The position numbers and the translations under genes were made by a program. The notes beneath the pieces are model-generated. The model made no database searches. It was not told the origin of the DNA and saw nothing but the letters and a program-made list of their open reading frames with translations. Below, in pieces: positions 22,401-48,072 of a stretch of 64,000 nucleotides of DNA (the stretch's first letter is position 1; the number at the start of each line of letters is the position of its first letter). The stretch is from the NCBI GenBank assembly GCA_039566865.1, contig CM076960.1:19140501-19204500 (forward strand), given 5' to 3'. Source of the stretch: Aurelia coerulea (taxonomy: Eukaryota; Cnidaria; Scyphozoa; Semaeostomeae; Ulmaridae).

Positions 22401-24292
22401 AAAGCTGCAGAATAGAGCAGCCAGGGTAGTCACGAATAGCCCCTATGACGCTTCCTCGCTACCCCTTATCAAACAACTCGGTTGGCTAAATATACAACAA
22501 ATGATAGATTTTGAAACAACGAAAATTGTTCACAAGTCACTGCACAATGAAGTGCCTGATTATCTGCAAGGTCTGTTTACAAGGGTCTCTGATAAAGGCG
22601 TCAGGGAATTACGCAATTCCGAACTGGATTTGAACCTTCCGCTGTTGAAAACATCCCTAGGACAAAAGAGCTTTTCATTCAGGGGAGCCAAACTTTGGAA
22701 CAAATTGGGTTCTGAAGCCAAAACCACAAATAGCTTTTCGGCTTTTAAGAAAGCTGTCACGTGAACACAAAGATATGTTGATTCTACATTTCCTTTCTTT
22801 TATTACTTTAGGTTTGAAATAACACTGTAAATAGGGTTTATATTCTTTTTCTTTTGTTGACAGGGCAAGCTGTAAAGCAGTATTTATATATTTATTGATG
22901 CTTCTACCCTGTATAAATAATTAAAAATGAAATGAAATGAAATGAACAAAGATTTCAGCAAAATTTATCCAATTTTTGCCTTGCCCAATTTACCAGAAAC
23001 CTATCCATTTTACCTTAGTAGACCCTATCCACAAAACTTCCTAATTCTACTGAGCAAAAAATCCATAAAACATTAAATACAAATGCCAGATCTGTACAAA
23101 TGCGATGGTTCTTTTATACAGTTCTGGGGGTTGAAAATCTATCAGAGGTTGAATGAGCAAATGTTTGAAGGGAAGAGGAGGAATTTTAATGATCATACAA
23201 AGACATTTTCTAAAAGATTACTTTTGGATCCAGTTTGATTTAGCTTTGATAATAATGCACTAAAGTCATCTTGATGAGCAATCCAGTTGTCTTCATGAAA
23301 GGTAGATGCTCCAAGTCCTGAAATATAAAATAGGCATCTACATTAAGCAAACATCCAGAACAATTACACAAATGAGTTTTTATAAGAAATTAAATATTTG
23401 AGCCAGACTAAGAGTTTCTTAAAGTTTCTTAAAGTTCCTTTTTTTAAGCTTTTCCAATGTTTAGATGCTACTCAAACCTTACTTAACTATGGCAAAAAAG
23501 TCCTTTTATTTTTCATAATCTTATTTCTTAATTTCTTGGCGATCTATAAGTTGAATTTCTTATGACCAATTTCTGACTCAAAATTTGTGTATTTCATTTT
23601 TTATCACTGATTGAAAATAAACAAATCATTGGTTTTTCATTGAAAAGTATTTTCACATTTGAATGAAATTTTCAAGCAATTGTTTGGATGACAAAAAACG
23701 TTCAACTTTCAACTCAGTTTACATGTACTGTAACATAAAAAGGTTATCAGAGCCAACTTACCAAGACTGTCCTTTCTCTTTGTCACTTTGACATGAGAAA
23801 CGGTTCCACTTTCATTGGCACCAAGTCCTTTACCTTCACTCCATCCCATCTTGGACAACATTTTGAATCCATACTTTCCTTTGTCTGTAGAAAAAATTCA
23901 AAAATCAGTTTTTTTCACTGATAGTGTACATTAGTGCGGACCAGGGAGATTAAGTAGTGCGGACAAACAATGTTTTGAAAACCTTTTCCAAAACTTTCAC
24001 TGTCCAAAACTTTTAGACTTTAATGTGGGGGTAGTAGGACCGACCGTCCGCATTCTTAGGCCTTTTTTAGATTGATCTAATGGTTTTGGGACGTAAAAAT
24101 CCGGTTTCACAGTTCTTTTCTCTCTTGATGGTTTCCACTTCCAGACAATTTGATTGCTGTTTGTTGGTTTTTATGAGTCATTTTTCAATGTTTTTATTCA
24201 ATTAACAGATTATCTATCGGTATACCTTCAGACCAGTTTAAATTTCTTGGATCGTCTGCCCATTTCTGCTTGTATTTCGGCTCTGCAAGCAT
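19476..24292 (-). CDS. PINX1: PINX1, G-patch telomerase inhibitor and nucleolar protein
   Basis: In other animals PINX1 binds telomerase and TERF1 and works in nucleolar RNA processing. Six exons in transcription order: 24292-24226, 23884-23762, 23317-23222, 21846-21783, 21531-21417, 20552-19476. They sum to 1542 nt (513 aa) with consistent phases. The start MLAEPKYKQKWADDP matches human MSMLAERRRKQKWAVDP (recalled). The G-patch (KMGWSEGKGLGANESG) is near 32-47, followed by EDNWIAHQDDF and the KFIKSKDLSLKSKNDL block. EYFEQRMAALKKR in the last exon matches the conserved EYFAKRMAALK. After that come about 300 residues of Lys/Glu/Asn-rich sequence with repeated KKSKK-type clusters, making the protein much longer than human PINX1 (328 aa). 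The intron between exons 3 and 4 holds a plus-strand RT fragment. The gene is head-to-head with SNRPC. Confidence 0.95.
21035..21165. mobile_element. Decayed copy of the TA-flanked CACGT MITE family
   Basis: The sequence CACATGAAATTAAGGAACTTTTAG...AAATTTCTTACG...AACGTG resembles the right end of the elements at 47060-47475 and 56938-57359. Only one end is recognisable. It lies in the last PINX1 intron. Confidence 0.5.
22090..22950 (+). pseudogene. 5'-truncated non-LTR retrotransposon, RT C-terminal region
   Basis: An open frame at 22105-22764 (about 219 aa) contains VKHAKYLGVQVDQHLLWDEH, then RMYKSLVEPYVRYCSPVWG and LQKLQNRAARVV. These are the thumb and downstream segments of CR1/jockey-type reverse transcriptases. 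The frame ends in SFSFRGAKLWNKL and FSAFKKAV, the usual C-terminus. The catalytic palm (YADD region) and endonuclease are absent, as expected for a 5'-truncated copy. A 3' tail of ATGAA repeats at about 22927-22947 marks the end. The long intact frame suggests a fairly recent insertion. It lies antisense in a PINX1 intron. I found no convincing target duplication. Confidence 0.85.
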
Positions 24293-24940
24293 TGTCTTTT
24301 AGGAGTGGATTTTATTGAGAACTTCCCTCATGGAAAATGTTCTAAAAGAACTACCATTTTGATTTCGCCTCTTTTTCAACTAGTTCACAACGGGGCTCGG
24401 GCTCTTGAGACGCAGTTTTAAATGCCATGCTTCAGAAGTTGGCTTCAAACGAATTCAAACGTGATTTTGATGATTCCAATGAGATTTACAGAAATTTTAC
24501 ACAATTTTTTGAGATAATTCTTGTTTTACCTCAAATGTCTTTCCCTTGAAAAATTCAAATTATTGAAACTGTGATACCTCCTTTATTTAAAAGCTGTAGA
24601 AGTGCCCCAAACTTTGCCCAGATAGCCATAGGCCTGTAGATTAAAGATAATAAATCACAAAAAATAAACATGTTTTGACTGTGCATCAAAGTTAGGCTTA
24701 TTCGTAAGTTTCAGAGGAGATCTTTTCCAAATGTTTTCTTTCAATTCTGTCCTTCGCTTATTCCCAAAGTTTTGTGAGATCAGTTTTTTTACTTACTTAT
24801 AAGCTGCTGCGCTATGACAATTACATCCCTTTGATTCCTTCGGAGCACATTGATGGCGGACGCAAAGCTGTGATCTCTCACTGCAAAATTGGCAGAAATA
24901 CAGTGAATTTAGCTGAATTTAGTCGCTCTGTAGACGCATT
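24293..24940. promoter_or_regulatory. Probable shared promoter of PINX1 and SNRPC
   Basis: The two start codons are 648 bp apart and face away from each other, so this interval must hold both promoters and both 5' UTRs. GATGGCGGACGC near 24851 resembles a YY1-type element and could lie in the SNRPC 5' region. No TATA box is evident. The bidirectional role is inferred from layout. Confidence 0.55.
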
Positions 24941-27900
24941 ATGCCTAAGTAAGTGATCTTATTATTTCTGAATTTCTTCTCGTATCATAGGACTGTCTAC
25001 AGTGGAAGAGGGTTGTTATGTTGGGAGTTTATAGATAGCCAGCAGCATAAGAGTACTAGTAGGCCATATCCTTGCTTATGCCATTTTCGGTATGCTTTGT
25101 ATGCCTCCTTTGTTTTGACAATGCGTGAGATCTAATTGGAAGGTTAGAAGCAAAACAGGAACATTGACAAAGGAACCGGGAATCTTTCTTATTCCATGAG
25201 TTTCCCCATTTAATATTTTATTGATTTGTTTCTCTACAAAAAGAGAAGGATGGTCGATGGACATGGCATGGACCATCTTTGAAGCAGAACACAGCAAAGT
25301 CTATTGTCTTTAAAACAATAACCGATTGTTTTTCTATTGTTATCCCAGAACTTTTGTTAGGGCATGGCTAAAAGATGAGACATGAACTTATGCTTTTTAT
25401 TAAATGAAGGTTTGTGTAAATTTATTGTTTTTTTGTGTTAATGGAATAGATTTTAACAATTTTCCATTTTTTGTTTCATTCCAGGTACTTTTGTGATTAT
25501 TGTGATACATACCTCACTCATGACTCTGTAAGTAGCGATTCCTATTTACTTTTGAGTTGTGAACATCACCTTACTACCATTTTTCAACATGGCAATCTGA
25601 ACCTTTTAGCTATTCTTAAAAGAATCAGAATCTAACGATGTTTTGCTTCATTTTGTAGAATTTTTGAATGTGCACTTAATAGCGATAGAAGCTCTAACGC
25701 CACTCGATCAAATCTTGTGTATAAAAATGATGCTCGATCCAGGCACTTTTGCAGACTAGCTAAAAGGTCTATTTGCCAAATTGCTCAATTTAGAGTAGTT
25801 TTTCCTTACTTTGGTTCCAGTTCTTTATATGAGTTTTCCCAAATAACGAACCATAACAAAAAATATCAAAATCTTATTTTTACCTGCACACATATGCATT
25901 TTCAAACCTTGTCATGGACATAAACCAATTCTAGGAACCTGACAATAACTTTGCCTCATCTTTCTTTGAGATTTTTCAACAACAATGAGCAAAATGCAAG
26001 GAGTACCATATTCTATGTTATTTAGACAACAAATCAGTTTTTTAAATTGTCTTTCAGCCATCTGTGAGAAAAACACATAACAGTGGGAGAAAACACAAAG
26101 ATAATGTCAAATTCTTTTACACAAAATGGATGGAAGAGCAAGCTCAGCAGCTGATTGACCAGACAAGTATGTTCTTATGTTATTGGGCTATGTCAGCAAA
26201 ATAAGGTTCCAATGGGTTCCAATATACAAGTGTGCATGGCTGAAGGCAACAGATCTGAAACACCTCAGGATTACTCTTATTGCTGCCAAAGGCAGCCTTA
26301 CTATTCTTGTTCAATCAGCGAGCGAAATTAGCCTGCCTGCTGTCTGCATGCTCTGTCTGCCATCAGCCTATGTAGATGGGCCAGCTCACAGCTGCGGTTC
26401 GTGGGCTCGCGGCTTGTGAGCATTTATCCAAGAAACAACAACAAAAGTTCTCCAACAAAAGATAATGATATCTTCCTACCTACTTAACTACCTAACTACA
26501 TCAATGGACGACAAAGGTTTATTTCTGACAATGCAGAACTCAAAATTACGGACTCAGGAACTAGAAACTGGTGGAGGAGAGTAACTCAATATTCTAAATC
26601 ATTTTCCTTTTGAACCATTACCCAACTGTAAATTTAAACATAATAAACATTTCCTTAGCGATAATCAGTCAATTAATTTCTATAAAAATTAACCTCGCTA
26701 CAGTCGCATTTGGTACAAATACTAATTGGCAGCACTCGCTGATTGGTGTTATATCTACAGTAGTTCTATAGTATATGCCTTGCACACATTAATATGACAA
26801 GAATCCATAAAAATTTCCAAGAATTCTACACAATTGATAAGAATTCTTGAGCCAATGAAAGACTTGCACATGTTTTAAACAAGAATTCTTAAATAGGAAA
26901 CCATTGTTGAAGACTCGTTGACTGTCAAACATGATCCTTTGTGCACAGAATGAAAAAAGACAGAGAATTTAGGCCAAAAACGATGTTTAGAAAACACAAA
27001 AGTCAACTTTGGCGCCACAAAGGATCATGGTTAGCAATGGGTCTTTAATGCTCCCAAGGCCTGCACTGTACTGTCCCGAGTGGCCCAGTTGATTAGCTGC
27101 AAAAAATTGTTATTTGAAGGGTATTGATTCCTCACCTGGGAGGGACTTTAAAGTTACCTAATGGTCTCAAAAGCACCCTGTTATCCTTGAGAAAAATGCC
27201 ACTTTTGACTCTAAGAAATGTCCTTTCTTCATTAAAACTAAAGTTTTTTAACCACATAAACCCTCCTTAAACACTTTCTTGGTAGATTGTATGAATCAGA
27301 AAGCCAATCTTGGAGAGAAGAGGAGGGATCTTGTCTCCCCAGCTCCCATTTCTCAACAACCATTTCTCAATTAAACCAAAGAGAAAGCCAAAAATCTCAC
27401 TCACCATCGGCTGTTCTATTGTTTATTCTTCTTTGTAAATCTCAAATTGGTTTGTCTTTTCATACCTGTACCTTTTATTGAAAAAATTCTTGCTCGCACT
27501 AACTGCTTTCTGTTGCCACATCCCATAAAAGCTTAGTTGATGGAGTTAAGTAGAGGTAATCTATGAATAGGACAAAGAAAATGCCTGCACACACTAATTA
27601 AATGTTAGTTATGGCATTGTGACCTTGTTCTAGCCTAGAAAAGCCTTGCTTTAACCTTGCAAATGGCTCAAAAAATGCTAACAAGTTTAACTTAGGCTAG
27701 CACAAGGTTGATCTTAGCCTTTTGAAAACCTCGTGTTAGACTGGTTGTAACTTAGAATCTTACTGATAGCCTTTGTAATTTTCTTCAAAGGTTTAGCCTT
27801 GTATTTTTTTACAGGTACACTCTATTCATGGATGTGTCAAAACTAATTGAATATAATACGCTAATTTTAGACATGCAAATGCATTCTTGAGTAGCTATTT

Positions 27901-28766
27901 ATCTCTGTCAACTAACGTTTAACTTTTATTACTTTACAGTCAAACAAGCTGAAAAATCTAAAACTCCTGCAAATCCCAACATGCCTGGAATAGCATTACC
28001 CCCTGGAATGACACTTCCACCAGGAATGGCCATGCCACCCCCAGGATTGATCCCTGGTATGATGGTACCCCCTGGAATACCAATGCCTGGGCCTCCTGGA
28101 TCAATGCCACCACCAGGTGGAATGCCCCCTCCAGGAGTAGGTGGTCCCCCAAGACCAGGAATGCCAGGGCCCCTAATGGGACCACCAAGTAACTCAAATG
28201 GACAGCCAAGGTCGATGATGGATGGACCTGGAGATCACATGGGTAGAGATGGACCACCAGGAATGGATGGACCCCCAGGTGTTGGAGGGAGAATGCCACC
28301 TGGCGGCAGAGACAGAAATGGGCCACCAGGAATGCACAGAGATAGACAAGGCTCCAACAGGGGACGAGATGGACCACCAATGGACAGAGGAAGAGATGGA
28401 CCACTTGTTAATCCCGAGAGAATGGAAATGATGAACAGAGATGGACCTGGTGATAGGAAAAGAGGAGGAATGGGACGCGGTGGTTCATATATGGATCGAG
28501 GTGGAAGAGGAGGGCCAATGCGAGGTGGAAGAGGGCATCCAATGGGTAGAGGTGGGCCTAACATGGGCATGGATGGACCCCCAATGGATCAGGATGGTCG
28601 ACAGATGAGAAGAGACAGACCCTATGGAAGAGGTGGAGGGCCTCCTGGAGATGGACCAAGGAACATGAGAAATCGTGGGGATTCAATGGAGGATGAACCA
28701 ATGGACAATTCTTTTAAATCTAATCGTGGTGGGAGAGGGCGACCTGGACCTGGCTATTGGCCATAA
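24941..28766 (+). CDS. SNRPC: U1 small nuclear ribonucleoprotein C with long Arg/Gly tail
   Basis: U1-C stabilises U1 snRNP pairing with the 5' splice site. Four exons: 24941-24948, 25485-25527, 26058-26166, 27940-28766, totalling 987 nt (328 aa) in frame. The first coding exon has only eight bases (ATGCCTAA). The N-terminus [17 protein letters not shown] plus [18 protein letters not shown] is the family's C2H2 zinc finger, with Cys6, Cys9 and two downstream His. [14 protein letters not shown] follows, as in human. The rest starts as the usual Met/Pro/Gly stretch (about residues 67-130). It then continues into about 190 residues rich in DGPP, GRDG and RGG/GRG clusters. Human U1-C has about 159 residues (recalled) and lacks this RGG-type tail. 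The tail is in one exon with the last zinc-finger-proximal codons and keeps an open frame through biased repeats. Identity of the N-terminus is certain. Confidence 0.96.
26911..27045. mobile_element. Small foldback MITE, copy A
   Basis: The ends CATGATCCTTTGTG and CACAAAGGATCATG are inverted, with outer matches to ...TTAGCAATGGGTC. The second copy is at 30002-30133. This copy is about 135 bp with no coding capacity and lies in the last SNRPC intron. Confidence 0.7.
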
Positions 28767-28930
28767 TAGAAGACGAATTAAAGTTGTAAAGGGCGAAGTT
28801 TTCTTGGCTATTGACCATAGTAGAAGACTGATTAGGTTGTAAAGAGCGAAGTATACTTAGCTATCGGCCATGATATGTAGAAGGCAAATCTGGTCGGTAA
28901 AGGGCGAACTGGACTTAGCTTTTGGCCATG
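28752..28930. repeat. Tandem repeat of 54-58 bp spanning the SNRPC stop codon
   Basis: The sequence around the stop (GGCTATTGGCCATAATAGAAG) recurs as GGCTATTGACCATAGTAGAAG near 28806, as GCTATCGGCCATGATATG near 28860 and as GCTTTTGGCCATGAGAG near 28918. Each copy carries a GTAAAG(G/A)GCGAA core. Units are 53-58 bp and diverged. The first unit includes the last codons of SNRPC. Confidence 0.75.
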
Positions 28931-29278
28931 AGAGCAGTTTTTGTTGTTATTCCTTTCTTGGTAAGATCATGTATGCTTGTAAATTTTTATCTTTTTGGTT
29001 TTATTTTGACTGATAGTAAACCTGTCGAACTCTACCTGAGCCATTTTTTCATGTCTGTACTACGATTAAAAATCATCAAGATTAACAAGAACAAAGTACT
29101 GCAATAAAGGAGACTGTCTATCTAACGCTATAGGAGCTGAACGACAAAATACCCAACTGTTTTCAGAAAAAGAAATATTCCGACATTATTTTACGTAAAT
29201 GGCGCTGAATTGGCCCGACAGTGGAGTAGAAGAACGCGGCAAAAATTTCCTTCAAAATGATCAATCATCATGCATAAG

Positions 29279-29309
29279 TCAATCAATCAATCAATCAATC
29301 AATCGATCA
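29279..29309. repeat. TCAA microsatellite
   Basis: About seven copies of TCAA with one TCGA variant, in the spacer between the convergent SNRPC and dihydropyrimidinase genes. The rest of 28931-29890 shows nothing I recognise beyond a candidate AATAAA near 29102. Confidence 0.85.
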
Positions 29310-29890
29310 GTTTGCTTCTTGAATACCATCACGTACAGATAATGGAAAAAAACATTTAAAATCATTCATACCACTGCAACATAGAAAAGTAATAATGCAG
29401 CTTCAAGGCAACTTCTCATTCGATCACATGTAAATTTGAGACTGAATTTGAGAATACTCCGTAACTATATACTCGTAGAAATCCAATTCATTTGCTTTTC
29501 GGTGCAGTACAATTTCAAAGGCACTCTCAGCGATAAAGATTTCAACAGGCCTCTTATTGAAACCCAAGTGTCACTTGAAGGGGAATTTTTTAATTGGGGT
29601 AACTGGCTGGATGCATTGAAACATTAAAACTCCCGTAAAATCATCAGTTTTCTTTCAACAAAAATCCAGTGAATTAGAATATATGGAAGATTTTATCTCA
29701 AAATAAAGACATCAACTTCTGATGAAATTTCACACGTCATAATAAGATCCCAGCATTGGATACATTGATTAAATAGCAAATACAGACCCAATACTCAATA
29801 TTCCATACGATTATATGAATGCATTCATTGTAGACAGCCAGCAGTACAAAAATAACAAAGTACACGATATTAAAGTTAGAGATTAAAAGT

Positions 29891-43588
<13,698 letters not shown>

Positions 43589-44582
43589 CTTCCTTGCTTT
43601 CCAGTTAAATTGAGTTGTTTGCGGGAAGGCGATTGCAGCAAATTTCCAGTAAAACTTCCACCAGACTTTCTAGCAAATTCTTCTCACACAGCACCCTTTC
43701 GTCTCATTTACTTAAAACAATATTCCAAAGAACATAAAACCGGTTTTGTTTTGAAACTATTTTATTTCAAAACATTATTTTACATTCATACCATGCGCAA
43801 ATGGACTAAGCAAAACATTATTCTTAAAATTCTTTACACACTGTGAGCTCTTCTGGCTACATGCATGATTGAACTCATTCATGGTTTCTCTAGCGATTGG
43901 CAGTTTCCTTTGGTCTCTCGTCTTTTCAATAAATTATTGATATTATTGATACAAAAAAACCATGGGAAAGTTTAAGGAATACAAAGACCATAAAAGTACA
44001 AAAACCATAACTTTCTTAATCTCCTTCTTTCCCTTCATATTAAAAAGTCCCACCAAAGTAAACATATTCATTGAATACGGCTGAAGCTTATCATGCTGTT
44101 TGGAGCTAAATTTACAGACAGTTCTATAAAGAAATCTCCGTGGTGAAGTCGAAGAATCTTTGATAAAAGCTGCAGTGATATGCAAGGGCATGTTGGGTAG
44201 GTATTCTGATCACAAAAGGTAACTATTATCCGGATATATTCAGAGAAAAGGTTCCTTATTAGCAAAGAATCAATGAGGCATACTGTACCTACATCATAGG
44301 CAAAGACAAATCAGTGCAAGTCTACAAATCCTTTCTATAAAATAGAGTTCCAGACCTCCACTTAAAAATCGCAACTGGTCAAGAGCAAAGGACAATTTGC
44401 AGCATTGTCATCTGACACTGATAATGGCATGTTTACTGCACGAATATGTGCCCAATTTTTTTAAGGATCAATTTACATTCATTCAATTCAAAATTTTCAT
44501 CTTTAAAAACATTATGGTAACAAGGTCACACTGACCATTTAATGCTACCCCTGCCATTTTCAACTGGGGGTGTTTTAAGATT

Positions 44583-44830
44583 AAATTACTAACTTTTATA
44601 TTCATATGATATTGTACATCTTTAATTAGACTTCTTTTTCCTAACTTTATGTTATATGTAATTTTTGATTGCTATAACCAAAGTTTACATCCATAAATTT
44701 TTTAGATTATTTAAATTACTAATTTCTATATCTATATGATATTGTACACCTGTAATTAGATTTCTTTTCTTAAATTTATATCACATTTAATCTTTAATTT
44801 ATGAAGGCAAATTTTACATCCATACATTAC
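44583..44830. repeat. AT-rich tandem duplication, about 120-bp unit
   Basis: AAATTACTAACTTTTATATTC...GATATTGTACATCTTTAATTAG is followed by AAATTACTAATTTCTATATC...GATATTGTACACCTGTAATTAG. Both copies end in TTTACATCCATA. Two diverged units. Confidence 0.75.
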
Positions 44831-45869
44831 ATACATCAGACTGACCACAGCCTATGAAAAACTAACACATCTCTTTGATTCCTGACATTTATCATTCTTT
44901 AGCAAAAAAGATTTTCTGAAGAAAGTAGAATTTTGTTTCTTGATTAACTGTCTTTGATAAAAAAATTAACAACATAATGCTTTAAAGTCTTAAATAGACT
45001 TAGTTTTCATAAAGCCATAAGACTGTTTTTGAGAGAAAAATGGGTGTTTCCAAGAGAAAATTGGCTAAAGGCTCTAAAGAAATTTTCTGGGGCTTCACCC
45101 AGAGCCCCAGACGATGCTACAGACCTGCTCAGGGACAACACGTAAATCATTTTGCTAAACATATTATGCAGGTATCATGGGTTTGTGGGAGGGGGTTGGT
45201 AGTGGATTTTATAAAAAACACGAAATATCAGTTCTTCCTGATGATACAATGGTTTAAATCATAAGTGTTTAAATTCATCAGAACGGTATATACACAAAAT
45301 GTACTCCACCATTCTTTGAGACTTTCTTTTTCTTCTCCTTTGGCCAATTTTCATGTTTAGGCCAGGAGAATGAATGGATAGGCCCCTGACTGGAATCTTT
45401 GCAAGATGCGCATTAAAGTTTATTATATCTAAAACAATAACCAATTCTTTTTCTATATTATTATCCCTGAAACTTTGCACACAACAAAGTTTCCAACCAT
45501 CGAGAGGTGTAAACCAAACTCTGCTTTTTTCAAATCTACATTTGCCTATGGATGCTATGTTGAGGATAGGGAGAAGGGGTCTGGTGATATGTCCATACAA
45601 TGTCATGTGTAACAATATATTTGTGTGTCTTCCATTAAGAATGCATAAAACTGAATAATTGCTGCATGTGGAGAAGAGCTTCCTTGACGTGTGATATTAA
45701 CAATGCAATAAGGTATGTTGTCCTTTTATTGCCTTCATCTGCACATTTCTACGCACTGCCACTCTTTGAATGACCAAATTTAAACTTCATTGAGCTCTCT
45801 GAATGGCTAATATCAAATTGGTGCACACTGTTCCTTCTTGTTTCATCTGTCAATGTCAGATCTTGCTGA

Positions 45870-46378
45870 CCAGATGTGCAGAGTATAGCACTTGCATACC
45901 AGAGATTCCAATAAGCTATTCAAAATGACAATAGGGCGCAAGAGATCTTGTCAAAAAGTGCCATGGTCCGCAGACTTGTATCTGACCAAGATTTGCTGTG
46001 ACCAGTGCTGGATGAAAACCTAGCAACTGGCCAGCCTGCAAAGCATGGGCCAGTTCTCAATGAGATCTCACGCATGCAGACCAACAAAGCAGTGGCATGC
46101 AAGGTCTTTGATTCTTTTGTTCTCCAAGTAGGGAACAAAAGATCTCGTTCAAAATCAGCACGCATACATTTCTTGTAAAAAATCTAGTGCGTTTGCAAAA
46201 CTCTGCAGACTGGGTCCTTTATGGAGTCCTTTACCAGTTTGCAAAGTATGTATAGCGCTTTTCGATGAGATCTCTGATGTGCAAGCAGACATTCTTTTTT
46301 CTCTACTATTGTCTATTTTGAAAGGCCTCTAGAAATTTTCTGCGCAATATGTGCAAGTGCCATACTCTGCACACCTGG
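45870..46378. mobile_element. MITE with about 30-bp inverted ends
   Basis: The left end CCAGATGTGCAGAGTATAGC and the right end GCCATACTCTGCACACCTGG are inverted copies, and the match continues inward through CACTTGCATA / TATGTGCAAGTG. About 509 bp. No coding capacity and no clear target duplication found. Confidence 0.65.
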
Positions 46379-46872
46379 TTCTGTGTACAATACTACGGCA
46401 ATTGGCTTTGGTTTGCATTGCTTTTTGTTTGGTTTTGTTCATCTTTCTAATTAAGAGTGAATTTCAATCTTGTATTGTTCTGTTCAGGGCAGATAAGATT
46501 TTTAGGCCCTTTTCAATTTTCGACTTGGTTTCGACTGGATGGATGGAGTCAGTGAATCGAATCAAATTTTCCACGTGGAACCATCATATCAATTCAAAAG
46601 AAAAGATTTGGCAGTTTTATCTTACCATTTTTGCTGCAAATTAAGGGAGTCTTTTCTTCAAGCTCAGTTCTTGGTAAGAGGGGTTGTATCTATCTTCTGT
46701 GACACTTCTTGAGCTGTACTGTGCTGTCCAGGAGGGCGTCTCCAAACATTTGCAACAACAACAATGCCAAAGCAGCAGGACAACAGCAACAACAATACAG
46801 CTTTATTGTACGTGGTACGTCATCAAGATGACTGCTCGTCTCCTTCGCAGTTGGCGTCCACATGATGGCATA

Positions 46873-47666
46873 CACGTATTTTTTATAAGAAACTGCTTAT
46901 AAGAAACTAAACTCTCAGATCGCCAAAAAATTAAGAAACTACAGTACTGGGAGAATATAAGTTAAGAAACTATTTACTTTGATAGAGGAAATCCTTGACA
47001 TTTCTTTACCTTATTTTCATTTGTTTCCTGTATCATATTACTGGTAAGGTACTTGAGTACACGTTTTTTTATAAGAAACTTGAATCAGCACTTAGTACTA
47101 AAAGTTTCTTAATTTCACATGAAAATTTCGGTGTTTTAGTAGTAAAAATTTCTTAATTAGTTTCTTATTTTTTGGGCCTAAATTGCGTTATTGTTCGAAG
47201 TTGAGCCTTTTTCTCGACAAAGGGCTTCAATTTTGCATTGACATTGTCATCAAGAAGAAACCACGCAGAAACAAGGCGAGAATTTACCAATTTTGCAGTT
47301 AAAAGTGAAGAAAAGACGAAGGTACCTTTGTCAGAGAGACAGAAAATAAGAGAAACAAACAGAAATAAAGTTTTAGAGTTTCTTAACTGTTCTTGAGCGT
47401 AGTGCTAGAGTTTCTTAAATTTTTGGTCATCGTAGTACTAGTTTCTTATAAACCAGTTTCTTATAAAAAAACGTGTAATGTCTAAACATTGGAAAGGCTT
47501 AAAAAACGTTGTTTTGAAATGTTCACGAGGGCACAGGTAGTGAACATGAAGATTGTTATGGAACCTCTAAGAAACTCATAAGGAGCTCTGAGTACTCAAA
47601 ATCTGATAATTTTAAGAAACTTTCAGTACTGGCCAAAATTATTAGTTTCTTATAAAAAAATACGTG
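46873..47666. mobile_element. TA-flanked MITE (CACGTATTTTTT ends), interrupted by a second MITE
   Basis: Starts CACGTATTTTTTATAAGAAA after TA (46871-46872) and ends TTTCTTATAAAAAAATACGTG before TA (47667-47668), with many AAGAAACT words inside. The element at 47060-47475 is inserted in it. Without the insert it is about 376 bp. A partial same-strand relative follows at about 47669-47815. TA duplication fits a Tc1/mariner-type origin. Confidence 0.75.
47060..47475. mobile_element. TA-flanked MITE (CACGTTTTTTTATAAG ends), inner copy
   Basis: Length 416 bp, ends CACGTTTTTTTATAAGAAAC and its inverse, with TA on both sides (47058-47059, 47476-47477). It is the reverse complement of the element at 56938-57359 over its whole length, with few differences by eye. 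Confidence 0.8.
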
Positions 47667-48072
47667 TAGTATCTTTTATAAGAAACTATTTACAAGAAAC
47701 TCAACGATTAGATTGCCAATAATTTAAGAAATGTCACAACTGGGATTAAGAAACTGTTTATTTTAATAAAGGAAATTCTTGGCACACACGAATTTTTAAC
47801 TTTTTTATAAGAAACTAAGAATTTGGCCCACAACATCGCCTCCATCCAGGGCATTTTGACATATTGGGACGGGGACGAAAAGGCCTCAAGATTTCGTCTC
47901 CATCTCAACCCAATATGACAAAAGGCCCTGGGGATGAGGTTGTTTGGTCCAGTGCCGAAAAATTCTTAAACTTAACAGAATTTCAGTACTCAGAGCAGAG
48001 TTTCTTGGAGGTTCCAAGTAAGAGGTTTCTCTTACAAGTTTCTTGATCACTACATGTGCCCTCGTGAACATT

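Larger units (their letters stand above)
43589..46872. other. Spacer upstream of the dihydropyrimidinase gene
   Basis: No coding region supported. The dihydropyrimidinase promoter should lie near its left edge. It contains the tandem repeat at 44583 and the MITE at 45870, listed separately. Short open frames elsewhere have no family likeness. Confidence 0.5.

Noticed and set aside
21744..22960. AAATGAACAAA on both sides as a target duplication of the RT element
   Set aside because: PINX1 exon 4 lies between the two copies, so they cannot bound the insertion.
27958..28570. Minus-strand open frames opposite SNRPC exon 4
   Set aside because: Shadows of a Gly/Pro/Met/Arg-rich coding exon; the plus-strand frame joins perfectly to the U1-C zinc finger.
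43940..46170. Several 60-118 codon open frames in the spacer
   Set aside because: No domain likeness, no consistent splice borders and AT-biased composition.
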